Below, in pieces: positions 8,906 to 17,717 of a DNA stretch of 64,000 nt. Both the position numbers and the translations under genes were made by a program. How positions within the stretch are numbered: position 1 is the stretch's first letter; each line of letters starts with the position of its first letter. Source of the DNA: Dehalobacterium formicoaceticum (GTDB taxonomy: Bacteria > Bacillota > Dehalobacteriia > Dehalobacteriales > Dehalobacteriaceae); NCBI RefSeq assembly GCF_002224645.1, contig NZ_CP022121.1:2300501-2364500 (forward strand), in the 5' to 3' direction. The notes under the pieces were generated by a model. The model was not told the origin of the DNA. It searched no databases and saw only the letters and a list, made by a program, of their open reading frames with translations.

Positions 8906-9337
8906 ATGAACAGAAATCCAATCGGGTTAGAACTCCACGCCCTCGAAAATCTCATTATGCGTAAAATTGCAAATTCGGAGGACAAAAAGCAAATTGACCC
9001 TGTTACGAGCACAAATGGCTGGATTATTGGGTTTCTTGCCAATAACGCCGATAAAGATATTTATCAGAAGGACTTAGAGGAACAGTTTACCATTACCCGC
9101 TCTACTGTTTCAAAAGTCCTGATTTTAATGGAGAAAAAGGGATTAATTGAGCGGCAAAGCGTCCCCCATGATTCCAGGCTAAAAAAGCTGACTCTTACGG
9201 ATAAGGCTTGGAAATTAAGCAAATTAATGAAAGAAAAGGGAGATAAACTTGAGGAAGCTTTAACAAGGGGATTCACCGAAGAAGAGTCAGAAGCCCTTTA
9301 TAGCTATATCCAACGTATGAAGGACAACATAAAGTAA
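8906..9337 (+). CDS. MarR-family transcriptional regulator
   Basis: A 143-residue winged-helix protein with the DNA-binding segment 'QKDLEEQFTITRSTVSKVLILMEKKGLI' and a wing 'RQSVPHDSRLKKLTLTDKA', both typical of MarR. It heads the ABC exporter genes (155 bp to the first). In comparable clusters such regulators repress the exporter until a drug or stress ligand binds; the ligand is not deducible here. ATG 8906 has AGGAGG about 12 bp upstream. A palindrome lies between it and the exporter. Confidence 0.9.
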   Translation: MNRNPIGLELHALENLIMRKIANSEDKKQIDPVTSTNGWIIGFLANNADKDIYQKDLEEQFTITRSTVSKVLILMEKKGLIERQSVPHDSRLKKLTLTDKAWKLSKLMKEKGDKLEEALTRGFTEEESEALYSYIQRMKDNIK

Positions 9338-9386
9338 ACTAACCCCAGTTTTATTTTTTTAGGCATATTGTTTGACGTCCAACATT

Positions 9387-9401
9387 GTCGCATTATGCGA
9401 C
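9387..9401. promoter_or_regulatory. Palindrome upstream of ABC exporter
   Basis: GTCGCATTATGCGAC is a perfect inverted repeat (GTCGCA/TGCGAC, 3-bp centre) in the marR-exporter intergenic region, about 90 bp before the first exporter gene. It could be a regulator binding site. Confidence 0.5.
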
Positions 9402-9492
9402 TGTTTCAAAAGGCAACAATCTGCACGATTAAAAAGCGGTCAATGCTTTATGATAAACGGCTTATATCATCAGACTGAAAGGGGAATCGAAA

Positions 9493-11244
9493 ATGATTAA
9501 AAAACTGGCTGCCAGTATTGGGCAGTATAAAAAGGACTCCATACTTACCCCTGTGTACGTAACATTCGAGGTCATTATGGAAATTATCATACCCATTCTA
9601 ATGGCTTATCTGATTGATTACGGGATCGAGAAGAACAACCTCTCTTACGTTTTAATGATAGGACTGGCGCTGCTTATTTCGGCGGCAATACAGTTGACTT
9701 TCGGTACGATGGCCGGGCGCAGCGCGGCGGTTGCGTCTTCCGGCTTTGCCAGAAATCTGCGGCGCGACATGTACTTCAATGTGCAGAACTTTTCGTTCTC
9801 CAACATTGATAAATTTTCCACTGCGGGTATTATCACCCGCCTGACAACCGATGTGACCAACGTGCAAAATGCCTATCAGATGATTATCCGCATGGCGATA
9901 CGAAGCCCTTTTATGCTAATCTTCTGTCTGATTGTCTCCTTCCGTATTAACGCGCAGCTTGCTTTGATCTTTTTGGCGACAATTCCCGTTCTTGGGATTG
10001 GATTATGGCTGATTACGTCCCATGTGCACCCTGTTTTCCGGAAGGTTTTCAAGACTTACGACAGGCTCAACAATGTTGTGCAGGAAAATCTCAGCGCCAT
10101 TCGCGTTGTCAAATCCTTCAACCGGGAAAGTTTTGAAGAAAATAAGTTTGGGAAAATATCAACAGAAATCTTCCAAGACTTTTCAAAGGCTGAAAAGAGA
10201 ATTGCATACAATATGCCCCTGATGCAATTTTGTCTGTACGTCTGCATATTGCTGGTGTCGTGGCTGGGAGCGCAACAGATTGTTGCCAGCAATAACAATC
10301 CCGCCATCGGACTTTCAACCGGCGAGCTTATGAGCCTGATCACCTATGCCATGCTGATATTAATGAGCCTGATGATGTTGTCGATGGTTTTTATCATGAT
10401 AATCATTTCTCGTGCCTCTGCGGAGCGAATCTCGGAAATTCTCAGCGAGGAAAGCGATATAAAAAACCCGAAAAACCCCTTATTTTCGGTGAAAGACGGT
10501 TCTATATCGTTTGAAAATGTAACCTTTTCCTATGCGCGTAAAACGGAAAAGCCGGTGCTTGACAACATCAGTATCTCCATAGCGTCCGGCGAAACCGTTG
10601 GTATCATAGGCGGGATCGGTTCTGCGAAATCCAGCTTTGTCCAGCTTATACCACGGCTGTATGACGCCCAGAGCGGCATGGTGATGGTAGGTGGCGCAGA
10701 TGTGAGCGATTATGATATTGAATCGCTCCGCAATCAGGTGGCGATGGTGTTGCAGAGAAACGTTCTGTTTTCAGGTACGATTGAAGAGAATTTGCGCTGG
10801 GGCGATGAAAACGCCAGCGATGAAGAGTTGGTGCACGCCTGCAAGCTGGCGCAGGCGGACAGCTTTATTCAGGAATTCCCCGACAAATACGACACGTATA
10901 TCGAGCAAGGCGGCAGCAACGTTTCAGGCGGCCAGAAGCAACGGCTTTGTATCGCGCGGGCATTGCTCAAAAAGCCGAAAATCCTCATTCTCGATGATTC
11001 CACCAGCGCCGTGGATACAAAAACAGACGCGCTCATTCGGGGGGCTTTCCGGGAGGAGCTCCCGGATATGACCAAGATCATCATTGCACAGCGCATCGCC
11101 TCCGTAATGGATGCCGATAAGATCATCGTATTGGACGATGGCAAAATCAATGCCATAGGAACCCATGATGAGCTGCTGGAAAACTGTCCGATTTATCAAG
11201 AAGTCTATGAATCTCAGAATAAAGGGGGCCACCTCCATGAATAA
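9493..11244 (+). CDS. ABC exporter half-transporter with degenerate ATP site
   Basis: A type IV ABC exporter half (583 residues): an N-terminal membrane domain of about six helices, then a nucleotide-binding domain. Walker A reads 'GGIGSAKSS' (Ala in place of the third Gly), the signature is 'NVSGGQKQR', and Walker B is 'ILILDDSTSAVD' with Asp where the catalytic Glu normally sits. This matches the non-catalytic half of heterodimeric multidrug exporters. The partner at 11237 has the canonical Glu. The ATG is preceded by AAAGGGG. The stop overlaps the next start. Substrate unknown; drug or toxic-compound efflux is inferred from the MarR neighbour. Confidence 0.9.
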   Translation: MIKKLAASIGQYKKDSILTPVYVTFEVIMEIIIPILMAYLIDYGIEKNNLSYVLMIGLALLISAAIQLTFGTMAGRSAAVASSGFARNLRRDMYFNVQNFSFSNIDKFSTAGIITRLTTDVTNVQNAYQMIIRMAIRSPFMLIFCLIVSFRINAQLALIFLATIPVLGIGLWLITSHVHPVFRKVFKTYDRLNNVVQENLSAIRVVKSFNRESFEENKFGKISTEIFQDFSKAEKRIAYNMPLMQFCLYVCILLVSWLGAQQIVASNNNPAIGLSTGELMSLITYAMLILMSLMMLSMVFIMIIISRASAERISEILSEESDIKNPKNPLFSVKDGSISFENVTFSYARKTEKPVLDNISISIASGETVGIIGGIGSAKSSFVQLIPRLYDAQSGMVMVGGADVSDYDIESLRNQVAMVLQRNVLFSGTIEENLRWGDENASDEELVHACKLAQADSFIQEFPDKYDTYIEQGGSNVSGGQKQRLCIARALLKKPKILILDDSTSAVDTKTDALIRGAFREELPDMTKIIIAQRIASVMDADKIIVLDDGKINAIGTHDELLENCPIYQEVYESQNKGGHLHE

Positions 11245-13234
11245 AATGCCATCGACAGATAATTACAATCAGGGTAAGACGATGCCGAAGGGTGCCCCTC
11301 TAATGGAAAAAATGTCTGCAAACGGCGCTCCCGGCACAGGCCCAAAGCCATCTTTACAAAGGTTTAAGCCCGGCACAATTAAACGTCTGCTTTCCTATAT
11401 GGGCGATTATAAAATACAGCTTGTTATTGTTGTAGTCTGCATCCTTCTTAGTGCGGTTGCCAGTGCCGCCTCGTCGCTTTTTATCCAGACGCTGATCGAT
11501 GATTACATTACCCCGCTGCTGGGTCAGACCAACCCTTCGTTTGCAGGCTTATTGCAAGCGGTTCTGATGATGGGCGCTGTTTTCCTGGTCGGCGTACTTG
11601 CCACCTTGTTCTACAACCGGATCATGGTAACGGTTTCGCAGGGAACGCTCAAAAAGATACGCGACAAGATGTTCAATCATATGCAAACCCTGCCGATCAG
11701 GTATTTTGATACCCATGCACATGGCGATATTATGAGCCATTATACCAACGATACCGATACGCTCCGCCAGATGATTTCCCAAAGCCTGCCCCAGTTGTTT
11801 TCTTCGGTGGTCACTCTACTTGCGGTGTTTGTTTCAATGTTGTATCTCAGCGTGGGGCTGACGCTTTTGGTTATCGTCTTTGTCATCATCATGTTGAAGG
11901 TTATTGCATCACTCGTGGGGAAAAGCGGTTCCTTCTTTATGAAACAGCAAAACTCGCTGGGAGATGTCAACGGATATATCGAAGAAATGATTGAAGGACA
12001 GAAGGTAGTCAAGGTTTTCTGCCACGAAGAAAAAGCCAAAGAAGCCTTTGATACGAAGAACGACGAGCTTTGCTATTACTCCACCGAAGCCAATAAATAC
12101 GGCAATGTCATGATGCCGATTGTCAGCAGCATGGGCTATTTTCTGTATGTGCTGCTTGCCGTAGTCGGCGCTGTATTGGGGATTGCCGGTATAAACAATC
12201 TCAGTCTTACGGGAATCAATGTCATGACCCTTGGAACGATTGCCTCCTTCCTCACCCTGTCACGCAGTTTTGTTATGCCCATCGGGATGGTTTCCCAGCA
12301 GTTTAACATGGTGGTTATGGCGCTGGCGGGCGCTTCCCGTATCTTTGAATTGATGGATGAAGTCAGCGAAGCGGATAACGGCTATGTGACTTTGGTAAAT
12401 GCCAAAATGGAAAACGGCGAAGTCAGAGAGTGCGAAGAAAGAACCAATACATGGGCATGGAAGCACCCGCACAGCGACGGGACGTTAACCTATGCGCCGC
12501 TCCAAGGGGACATCCGCTTTTTCGACGTGGATTTCGGCTACGAGGAAAATAAGCCCGTCCTGCACAACATTACGCTATACGCCAAGCCCGGTCAAAAGGT
12601 TGCTTTTGTCGGCGCGACCGGCGCAGGAAAGACGACGATCACCAATCTGATCAACCGTTTCTATGATATTGCCGATGGGAAAATCCGATATGACGGAATC
12701 AACATCAACAAAATAAAAAAGGCCGACCTTCGCCGTTCGCTTGGTATGGTTTTGCAGGACGTGAACCTGTTTACGGGGACGGTCATGGATAATATCCGCT
12801 ATGGTAAGCTGGATGCGACGGATGAAGAGTGCATTAAAGCCGCAAAGCTCGCTAACGCCGACGATTTTATCCGTATGCTTCCGCAGGGGTATCAAACCGT
12901 ACTGGAAGGCGACGGCAGCGGCCTTTCTCAAGGACAGCGGCAGCTCCTTTCCATAGCCCGCACTGCTGTGGCCGATCCGCCCGTCATGATTCTGGACGAA
13001 GCCACTTCTTCGATTGATACCCGAACCGAAGCGATTGTCCAACGGGGCATGGATGCCCTGATGAAAGGCAGGACGGTCTTTGTGATAGCCCACCGCCTGT
13101 CAACCGTTCAGGATGCTAACGTCATTATGGTGCTGGAGAATGGCCGTATCATTGAACGGGGCACCCACGAACAACTTATTAACGAGAGGGGGGAATATTA
13201 TCAACTCTATACAGGAGCATTTGAACTTGAATAA
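11237..13234 (+). CDS. ABC exporter half-transporter, catalytic partner
   Basis: The second half (665 residues) has a ~50-residue polar N-terminal extension, a six-helix membrane domain and a complete nucleotide-binding domain: Walker A 'GATGAGKTT' near residue 460, signature 'LSQGQRQ', Walker B 'VMILDEATSSID' with the catalytic Glu. It should form a heterodimer with the preceding protein. ATG 11237 overlaps the previous stop by 8 bp and has GGGGG 8 bp upstream; the longer frame from 11165 has no comparable site. A ~35-residue insert with 'ENGEVRECEERTNTWAWKHP' before the nucleotide-binding domain is seen in some clostridial members, as I recall. Confidence 0.92.
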   Translation: MNKMPSTDNYNQGKTMPKGAPLMEKMSANGAPGTGPKPSLQRFKPGTIKRLLSYMGDYKIQLVIVVVCILLSAVASAASSLFIQTLIDDYITPLLGQTNPSFAGLLQAVLMMGAVFLVGVLATLFYNRIMVTVSQGTLKKIRDKMFNHMQTLPIRYFDTHAHGDIMSHYTNDTDTLRQMISQSLPQLFSSVVTLLAVFVSMLYLSVGLTLLVIVFVIIMLKVIASLVGKSGSFFMKQQNSLGDVNGYIEEMIEGQKVVKVFCHEEKAKEAFDTKNDELCYYSTEANKYGNVMMPIVSSMGYFLYVLLAVVGAVLGIAGINNLSLTGINVMTLGTIASFLTLSRSFVMPIGMVSQQFNMVVMALAGASRIFELMDEVSEADNGYVTLVNAKMENGEVRECEERTNTWAWKHPHSDGTLTYAPLQGDIRFFDVDFGYEENKPVLHNITLYAKPGQKVAFVGATGAGKTTITNLINRFYDIADGKIRYDGININKIKKADLRRSLGMVLQDVNLFTGTVMDNIRYGKLDATDEECIKAAKLANADDFIRMLPQGYQTVLEGDGSGLSQGQRQLLSIARTAVADPPVMILDEATSSIDTRTEAIVQRGMDALMKGRTVFVIAHRLSTVQDANVIMVLENGRIIERGTHEQLINERGEYYQLYTGAFELE

Positions 13235-13348
13235 TACGGCGAATATAACTGACTGGAACTTGCTATTCAGAAGTTAAAAATAATAACCATTGGCAAGTAT
13301 TGTTACGCAGTCTTTTAATGGGACTATTTTAGGGATATAAAGAGCAAG

Positions 13349-13379
13349 GGCACTGTACGAAAACAAATAGTACAGTGCC
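13349..13379 (+). terminator. Terminator of the ABC exporter operon
   Basis: GGCACTGTAC (13349-13358) pairs perfectly with GTACAGTGCC (13370-13379), followed by a short T-rich run. It lies 115 bp after the exporter stop. Confidence 0.7.
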
Positions 13380-13469
13380 TTTGCTGCATAATTTAGTAAG
13401 ATTTTATTTAGTAGAGTACTTTCTGCAAATTCTGTGCAATGCCATACTACAAATGCCATACTACGAATC

Positions 13470-13778
13470 CTACTCATCTTGATACGATTCAATTCTAAAT
13501 ATAACTGGACGAACGCCATCATTGCAGCATACTATATGAACCGAATCTATGCCAAAAACTTTGCCACCACTTGATAACGAAGTTGCGTGCAGTGCAATTG
13601 CTTGCCAAGCCATAGAACAAAAACCCTCTGGCTTCTCATTGCCAAATGGCCCGCCCGTTAGGAATACATCTCCTTCTTTCATCATGTGACATGGGCCATA
13701 GTCGGGAAAAGGAATATATTCTTTTGCTAAATCGGGGTAAAACTCTCTTTTTAATACAGTTATTTTACATTTTGTCAT
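13470..13778 (-). CDS. TIGR04076-like small conserved protein
   Basis: A 102-residue protein beginning 'MTKCKITVLKREFYPDLA' and containing 'GPCHMMKEGDVF' and 'SMAWQAIALHATSLSSGG', which matches my memory of the TIGR04076 family of unknown function. The conserved Cys, Trp and Asp residues suggest a small ligand- or metal-binding fold, but no activity is established. GGAGGG lies 6 bp ahead of ATG 13778. It is convergent with the ABC operon and followed on its 5' side by an IS3 relic. Confidence 0.7.
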   Translation of the reverse strand: MTKCKITVLKREFYPDLAKEYIPFPDYGPCHMMKEGDVFLTGGPFGNEKPEGFCSMAWQAIALHATSLSSGGKVFGIDSVHIVCCNDGVRPVIFRIESYQDE

Positions 13779-13794
13779 GGTTACGCCCTCCTTT

Positions 13795-14169
13795 TTATTT
13801 TATGAATATCGGTGATGAGGAGTTTTTAATTTCAGTGACTCTATGCTTGATTTCTGTGCTGTCCTTAAATATAGTGTCCACCTGCTGTTGATTTCGTTTT
13901 GATAAATTAGGTTTCGGGAATATACAATATATCCCGATCTCAGCCATATACCTTTTTACCAGCTTTCTTCCTATTGTAATATTATCCTCCCCTCGTAGCT
14001 TTCTAACAAGCCGCCTGACGCCTAAATAAGGCATTTTTGTGTGCCAATAATCAAGCCTTGCTTTTATATATTCTTCTCTTTCATAGTCTTCATTTGAAGG
14101 CTTTATGGGTTTGTAATATACACTTGTTCGATTTACTTTCAGTAGCTCGTATTGACGCTTCACTGGCAA
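13795..14169 (-). pseudogene. IS3-family OrfB, N-terminal fragment
   Basis: The fragment starts 'MPVKRQYELLKVNRTSVYYKP' and includes 'HTKMPYLGVRRLVRKLRG', the usual N-terminal helix-turn-helix and HTH_21 part of IS3/IS150 OrfB. It diverges after 'PNLSKRNQQQ', before the integrase core, so no DDE residues remain. It lies downstream of OrfA as in intact elements. The 3' part has been deleted or replaced up to the TIGR04076-like gene. Confidence 0.8.
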
Positions 14170-14192
14170 TTCATCATCTTTTGAAACCAGAT

Positions 14193-14513
14193 TTATTCTC
14201 CCAGTTGGATCCGAGCACGCACTTGAGCAGATTTTTTTTTGAGCCAGTCATTCTCTACGGTGAGCTGACCAATTTTGACCATTAAATTCTGCTCTCTCTC
14301 ATTTGCCTCCTTTACCATTTGTTGGGCTTCACGTTCGGTTTTGCTTTGCGCGAATACACGGCTTGCATTTTCTAAAAACTCTTTTTTCCAGTTTTGAAGC
14401 TGTGTTCGATTAATACTCTCCCTGCTGGCTATCTCGCCAATTGATATTTCTTCTTTTAATATTTCAAGCACGATTTTAGTTTTATATTCAGGTGTAAATT
14501 GACGTCGTTCCAT
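14193..14513 (-). CDS. IS3-family transposase OrfA
   Basis: A 106-residue OrfA with 'FTPEYKTKIVLEILKEEISIGEIASRE' (helix-turn-helix) and a C-terminal leucine-zipper-like helix 'LMVKIGQLTVENDWLKKK'. In IS3 elements OrfA is joined to OrfB by programmed -1 frameshifting to make transposase. Because OrfB here lacks the catalytic core, this copy cannot transpose alone. OrfA itself looks intact and could still act as a repressor. Confidence 0.85.
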   Translation of the reverse strand: MERRQFTPEYKTKIVLEILKEEISIGEIASRESINRTQLQNWKKEFLENASRVFAQSKTEREAQQMVKEANEREQNLMVKIGQLTVENDWLKKKSAQVRARIQLGE

Positions 14514-14583
14514 ATATGCTTTTCTCCTCAGTTTTTATATCGGTTCATTTTACTATTGTCATTTCATTTTTTCAAATCGTGTC

Positions 14584-14811
14584 TTGTTCTATGGGTACAT
14601 TATAGTTGAAATTCAAAATGGCAAATACGGTTTTAGAGTGTTAGGTGAGATTGTGAATGTTTTGGCGGATGAAGCAGTCCTTGACGAAAAAGGGAATGTA
14701 GACCCAGTGAAACTAAATGCCTTTGTCTTTGATCAGTTCCAGAGCGGTTACTACGCAATTGGCGATAAGGTTGGGCAGGCAAGGAACAGTGGTGCAGGGC
14801 TGATGAAATAA
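14584..14811 (+). pseudogene. Flavin reductase family protein, C-terminal fragment
   Basis: The 75-residue frame contains 'GEIVNVLADEAVLDEKGNVD' and 'NAFVFDQFQSGYYAIGDKVG', which is the usual tail of DIM6/NTAB flavin reductase-like FMN-binding proteins. The FMN-binding core that should precede it is missing, and the IS3 relic lies directly upstream, so the gene was probably truncated by that element. No ribosome binding site fits its first ATG. Confidence 0.65.
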
Positions 14812-14932
14812 CCACATATATATTTGTGAAGATGTGTAGAAGTAGGGCTGTCGCACTAAATGAAAAATCGGTGCACGGCTCTTTCTTTCGCTAAAGCGTA
14901 AATTCTTAAGTAAAATATTAGGTTCAGAGTAG

Positions 14933-14978
14933 GGATAAGGGGACAGGTAGGGACAATGCACCTCTCCCCCTGTCACTT
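14933..14978. repeat. REP-like GGGACA/TGTCCC palindrome
   Basis: The segment contains AGGGATAAGGGGACAGG and CTCCCCCTGTCAC, a member of the dispersed palindromic family described for 42111-43135. It sits just beyond the 3' end of the Rpn gene. The ~170 bp between it and the flavin reductase fragment hold no gene. Confidence 0.55.
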
Positions 14979-14989
14979 CCTTCCTTGTG

Positions 14990-16012
14990 TTACTGGAGAT
15001 ACCTTTTTACTTCATCAAGGCCTTTATATTCCGAAACACCTTCAATTATGACCTCCAGTGTCGGTACATCTAATTTCGTTATGCCTTGTTTTAAATCTTC
15101 CGGTACGGAACCGAATTTTCTAGTAAGTAACTTTATCGCCGTTCTCACAAGGGCTTTGGCTTCCCCTTTTTCCATGCCTTTTTCCATGCCTTGTTGCATG
15201 CCTTGTTCCATACCTTTTTCCATGCCTTCTTCCCTAAACTGTTCAGCTAGAGTCATTATCCTTTCACTCCCTTCCGGATAGATGGTTTCGATTTGCTTAA
15301 CCAATTCGTTAAAAGCATCTTTGGTTAAATCACTCCTGGCACTGAGCAGATATCTGATCAGGGTCTCAAAATATTCCATCCCTGTCTGTTTATCTTCAAG
15401 CTCCAGCAAATGAATGGATCCCCTCAAAACAAACTTTAGGATTTCGTCGATATTCTTCCGTGGCATATCCCGCATCATAGTCATTGCAATTTTGTTTTCT
15501 ACTGCACCTTTTATTTGCTCATCGGTATACCTTGATAGGTCATAAAGTAAATACTTATAATTCGGAATGAGTGCCTGCACATCCACCGGCAGATCCTCAT
15601 ACCCTAAAATTATTTCTCCCAAGGTGGGTTTTATGTTCCAGCCATCCTTGCCATGGTATATTACTAGTGGAATGATTACCGGTAGTTGGGTAATATTTTC
15701 GGCCTTTGTGTTCCAAATTTCCACCATATATTTCAAGAGCTGAAAGGCTACATCACGGCTAGGATAGCTTTTATGTTCAAAGAGAAAATAAAGATAACCT
15801 TCCCGATTATTTATGTCGGCTTTAAAAAGAAGATCCGAAAAACTCTCCTGCAGCTCTTTATTGATGTAACTATCTTTCTGCGCCTCCAATGTATCTATAT
15901 CTATTATATCCACGATGCTTTGAGGTAAATAATTATCTAAGAAATCCCCAGCCACGGCCACATCTCCAAAGGTCTTTTTGAAGAATTTATCGTGTGGATT
16001 CTGAACCTTCAT
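14990..16012 (-). CDS. Rpn-family recombination-promoting nuclease (PD-(D/E)XK)
   Basis: A 340-residue member of the Rpn/YhgA-like family, DNA nucleases linked to RecA-independent recombination. Family features: 'NPHDKFFKKTFGD' at the N-terminus, 'FSDLLFKADINN' and 'YLYFLFEHKSYPSRDV' (acid-E-x-K of the nuclease core), then 'PVIIPLVIYHG'. Near residue 265 is a low-complexity run of GMEKG/GMEQG units encoded by tandem repeats, a variable element common in this family. ATG 16012 is preceded by GGTGGTGGTAGG; the open frame to 16045 is less likely. It lies in a relic-rich region. Confidence 0.85.
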   Translation of the reverse strand: MKVQNPHDKFFKKTFGDVAVAGDFLDNYLPQSIVDIIDIDTLEAQKDSYINKELQESFSDLLFKADINNREGYLYFLFEHKSYPSRDVAFQLLKYMVEIWNTKAENITQLPVIIPLVIYHGKDGWNIKPTLGEIILGYEDLPVDVQALIPNYKYLLYDLSRYTDEQIKGAVENKIAMTMMRDMPRKNIDEILKFVLRGSIHLLELEDKQTGMEYFETLIRYLLSARSDLTKDAFNELVKQIETIYPEGSERIMTLAEQFREEGMEKGMEQGMQQGMEKGMEKGEAKALVRTAIKLLTRKFGSVPEDLKQGITKLDVPTLEVIIEGVSEYKGLDEVKRYLQ

Positions 16013-16194
16013 CCTACCACCACCTATATTTAATAAATAATACAAAAGAACTTTCCCTTTGTGTTGAAATTTAATTTGTTTTATTTTTGCAATTAAATTA
16101 TACCATTTATCTGCTTTCCTTTCAATTTATAACAAAATATTAATACCTATACTTGATGTTATGTAGAGCCAGTCAAAACACAACACAAAAGAAC

Positions 16195-16250
16195 CCACCC
16201 CTTCTCCGCGGTTTCATAGGGACATTTTCTAAACCGTGGAGAAGGGGTGG
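16195..16250. repeat. Long 20-bp-arm hairpin
   Basis: CCACCCCTTCTCCGCGGTTT (16195-16214) pairs with its near-perfect complement at 16231-16250 (one G-T type mismatch). It could be a strong terminator for the minus-strand recombinase relic or a remnant of a mobile-element end. Confidence 0.6.
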
Positions 16251-16256
16251 TATGGT

Positions 16257-16288
16257 TCGGCAGACAGTGGGTATTCACTGTCTGCCGA
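16257..16288 (-). terminator. 13-bp hairpin after recombinase fragment
   Basis: TCGGCAGACAGTG (16257-16269) and CACTGTCTGCCGA (16276-16288) form a perfect 13-bp stem with a 6-nt loop, just past the stop of the gene ending at 16296. Confidence 0.65.
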
Positions 16289-16295
16289 TTGCCGT

Positions 16296-16853
16296 TTATG
16301 CTACCTCTATTGATGTTTGAGGCTGTTCCTGTTCTTCTGCTTGCGCTTCAATCATATTATCCAGCAGCCCTATATCTCGGTAGTAAATATTGATTTCCTG
16401 CATGGCGGTGCGTGACCATTTTTCGGTGCGTTCTTCGACTTCCACTCGCTCAATGAAGAGGTGGAGTAGCTCGGCGGTAAATTCATTGATTTCAGTGTAC
16501 TGCTTCGCCTTGTCAATGAAAGCACTGGCGTTGATGACAGAAGCTTTTAACCTTTCCAGCTCGCTTTCCTTTTTCGGGATTGTGGTCTGGATTTCTTTTT
16601 GTTCTGAAAGATAGTCATCGCTGAGCTTGCGGAATACCTCGTTTGGGATTTTTCCAAGGACATTGTCCTCGTAAAGCCGCTTGAACAAGACCGTCAGCTC
16701 GGTATCCCTACGTTTAAGATTTTCTAAATCTCGCTCGGTTTGTGCAATCTCTCTGCGAATTTCAGCACTGTTTTTCTGTGTTATATGCTTGGCAAAAAGG
16801 AATTCATGCTGCCTTGCGTAGTGGGTCACCCTGCGCAGATCGCCCCCTGTCAC
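16296..16853 (-). pseudogene. Large serine recombinase, C-terminal fragment
   Basis: About 185 residues resemble the C-terminal coiled-coil and DUF4368 part of transposon-type large serine recombinases: 'EIRREIAQTERDLENLKRRD', 'TELTVLFKRLYEDNVLGKI', 'LLHLFIERVEVEERTEKW'. The catalytic N-terminal resolvase domain and the zinc-ribbon region are absent. Upstream sequence switches abruptly at about 16850 to an unrelated plus-strand fragment. It is the remnant of an integrative element. Confidence 0.8.
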
Positions 16854-17020
16854 CCTTCTACCGTATGGATGCTTGGGATAGCGACCGCCAGACCAACAAA
16901 CTAACAGAAGAACAGTTTAAGGCATGGACTGATATAGCTTCTAAAGCAAGGCTCAAGTACAAGCAGAGTAAAATCAGCAGCGAGGAGCTTCTTAGGCGGA
17001 TTTCGGAAAAGCCAGAATAG
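16851..17020 (+). pseudogene. Unrecognised 3' gene fragment
   Basis: After the break at ~16850 a plus-strand frame encodes 'FYRMDAWDSDRQTNKLTEEQ', 'FKAWTDIASKARLKYKQSK' and 'ISSEELLRRISEKPE', then a stop. It reads like the charged helical tail of a longer protein; I do not recognise the parent. The following ~200 bp (17021-17226) hold no gene I can support. Confidence 0.4.
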
Positions 17021-17226
17021 GAATGTCGTTATAATGCTTCGTATCTCCAAAATATTAGACTGATTACCATCAGTGCGAGAGATTATCGACTGGGGTTGCC
17101 GTTTAGCGTTTACCCCTTTACCATCACTACTGAAATTGCATGAAAAAATGTGCGGTAAAAATCTGCTGAAGCCGTGCTCAATTCAGATTATATTAGGCAA
17201 GTACAAAAAAGTACAAAAAATATCTC

Positions 17227-17280
17227 TTGACATCGACTACAAGCTCGTAGTAGAATAAAACCACTACATTAATGTAGTGG
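17227..17280 (+). promoter_or_regulatory. Promoter with two BlaI-type operators
   Basis: TTGACA (17227-17232) and TAGAAT (17251-17256) are 18 bp apart. An inverted repeat GACTACAAGCTCGTAGT fills the spacer (about 17235-17251), and a perfect 20-bp palindrome CCACTACATTAATGTAGTGG lies at 17261-17280. Both contain the ACTACA/TGTAGT half-sites of BlaI/MecI operators. Binding there would block RNA polymerase at the blaI-blaR1 promoter. Confidence 0.85.
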
Positions 17281-17321
17281 AATTGGCGCAGACGTGCGGC
17301 AAGGAACGGAGGGTGTACACC

Positions 17322-17717
17322 ATGACTAATTTTCAAAAACTATCGGAAACGGAAATGGAAGTGATGCAAATTATCTGGGCTTCTGACCATCCCATTACAT
17401 CCGGCGAACTGCTTGATATTTTTGCACAGCAAAAGGGCAAGGAGTGGAAAGGACAAACAATGGCAACCTTTCTGGCAAGGCTGGTTGAAAAGGGTGTCCT
17501 GACTTCCATCAAACAAGGTCGGGCGAATATTTACAGGCCTCGCATGTCGCTGGAAGAATATCGGAGCCAAGAAGCAAAGAGCCTACTTGAAACGCTGTAT
17601 GAGGGTTCGGTTAAAAATTTCCTGGCAACGCTCTATGACGGCAAAGAGCTGGCAAAAGATGAAATGACCGAGTTAAGACGCTGGTTCGCTGAAAAGGCAG
17701 GTGAGAAGAATGGGTAA
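17322..17717 (+). CDS. blaI: BlaI/MecI-family repressor
   Basis: A 131-residue winged-helix repressor: 'LSETEMEVMQIIWASDHPIT' and 'WKGQTMATFLARLVEKGVLTSIKQGRANIY'. The usual BlaI cleavage region and dimerisation helices follow ('KNFLATLYDGKEL'). ATG 17322 has GGAGGG 8 bp upstream. Two palindromic operators sit in its promoter. It overlaps the membrane peptidase partner by 8 bp. In known systems the partner senses a signal and triggers loss of BlaI. Here no beta-lactamase is adjacent; the third gene is a stalk-domain protein. Confidence 0.9.
   Translation: MTNFQKLSETEMEVMQIIWASDHPITSGELLDIFAQQKGKEWKGQTMATFLARLVEKGVLTSIKQGRANIYRPRMSLEEYRSQEAKSLLETLYEGSVKNFLATLYDGKELAKDEMTELRRWFAEKAGEKNG

Noticed and set aside
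11165-11236. Earlier start for the second ABC half-transporter
   Set aside because: The extra 24 residues overlap the first gene's coding end in another frame, while ATG 11237 has a GGGGG ribosome binding site at good distance.
15170-15240. Short tandem repeats as a CRISPR-like array
   Set aside because: They are the in-frame GMEKG/GMEQG codon repeats of the Rpn-family protein, with no spacers.
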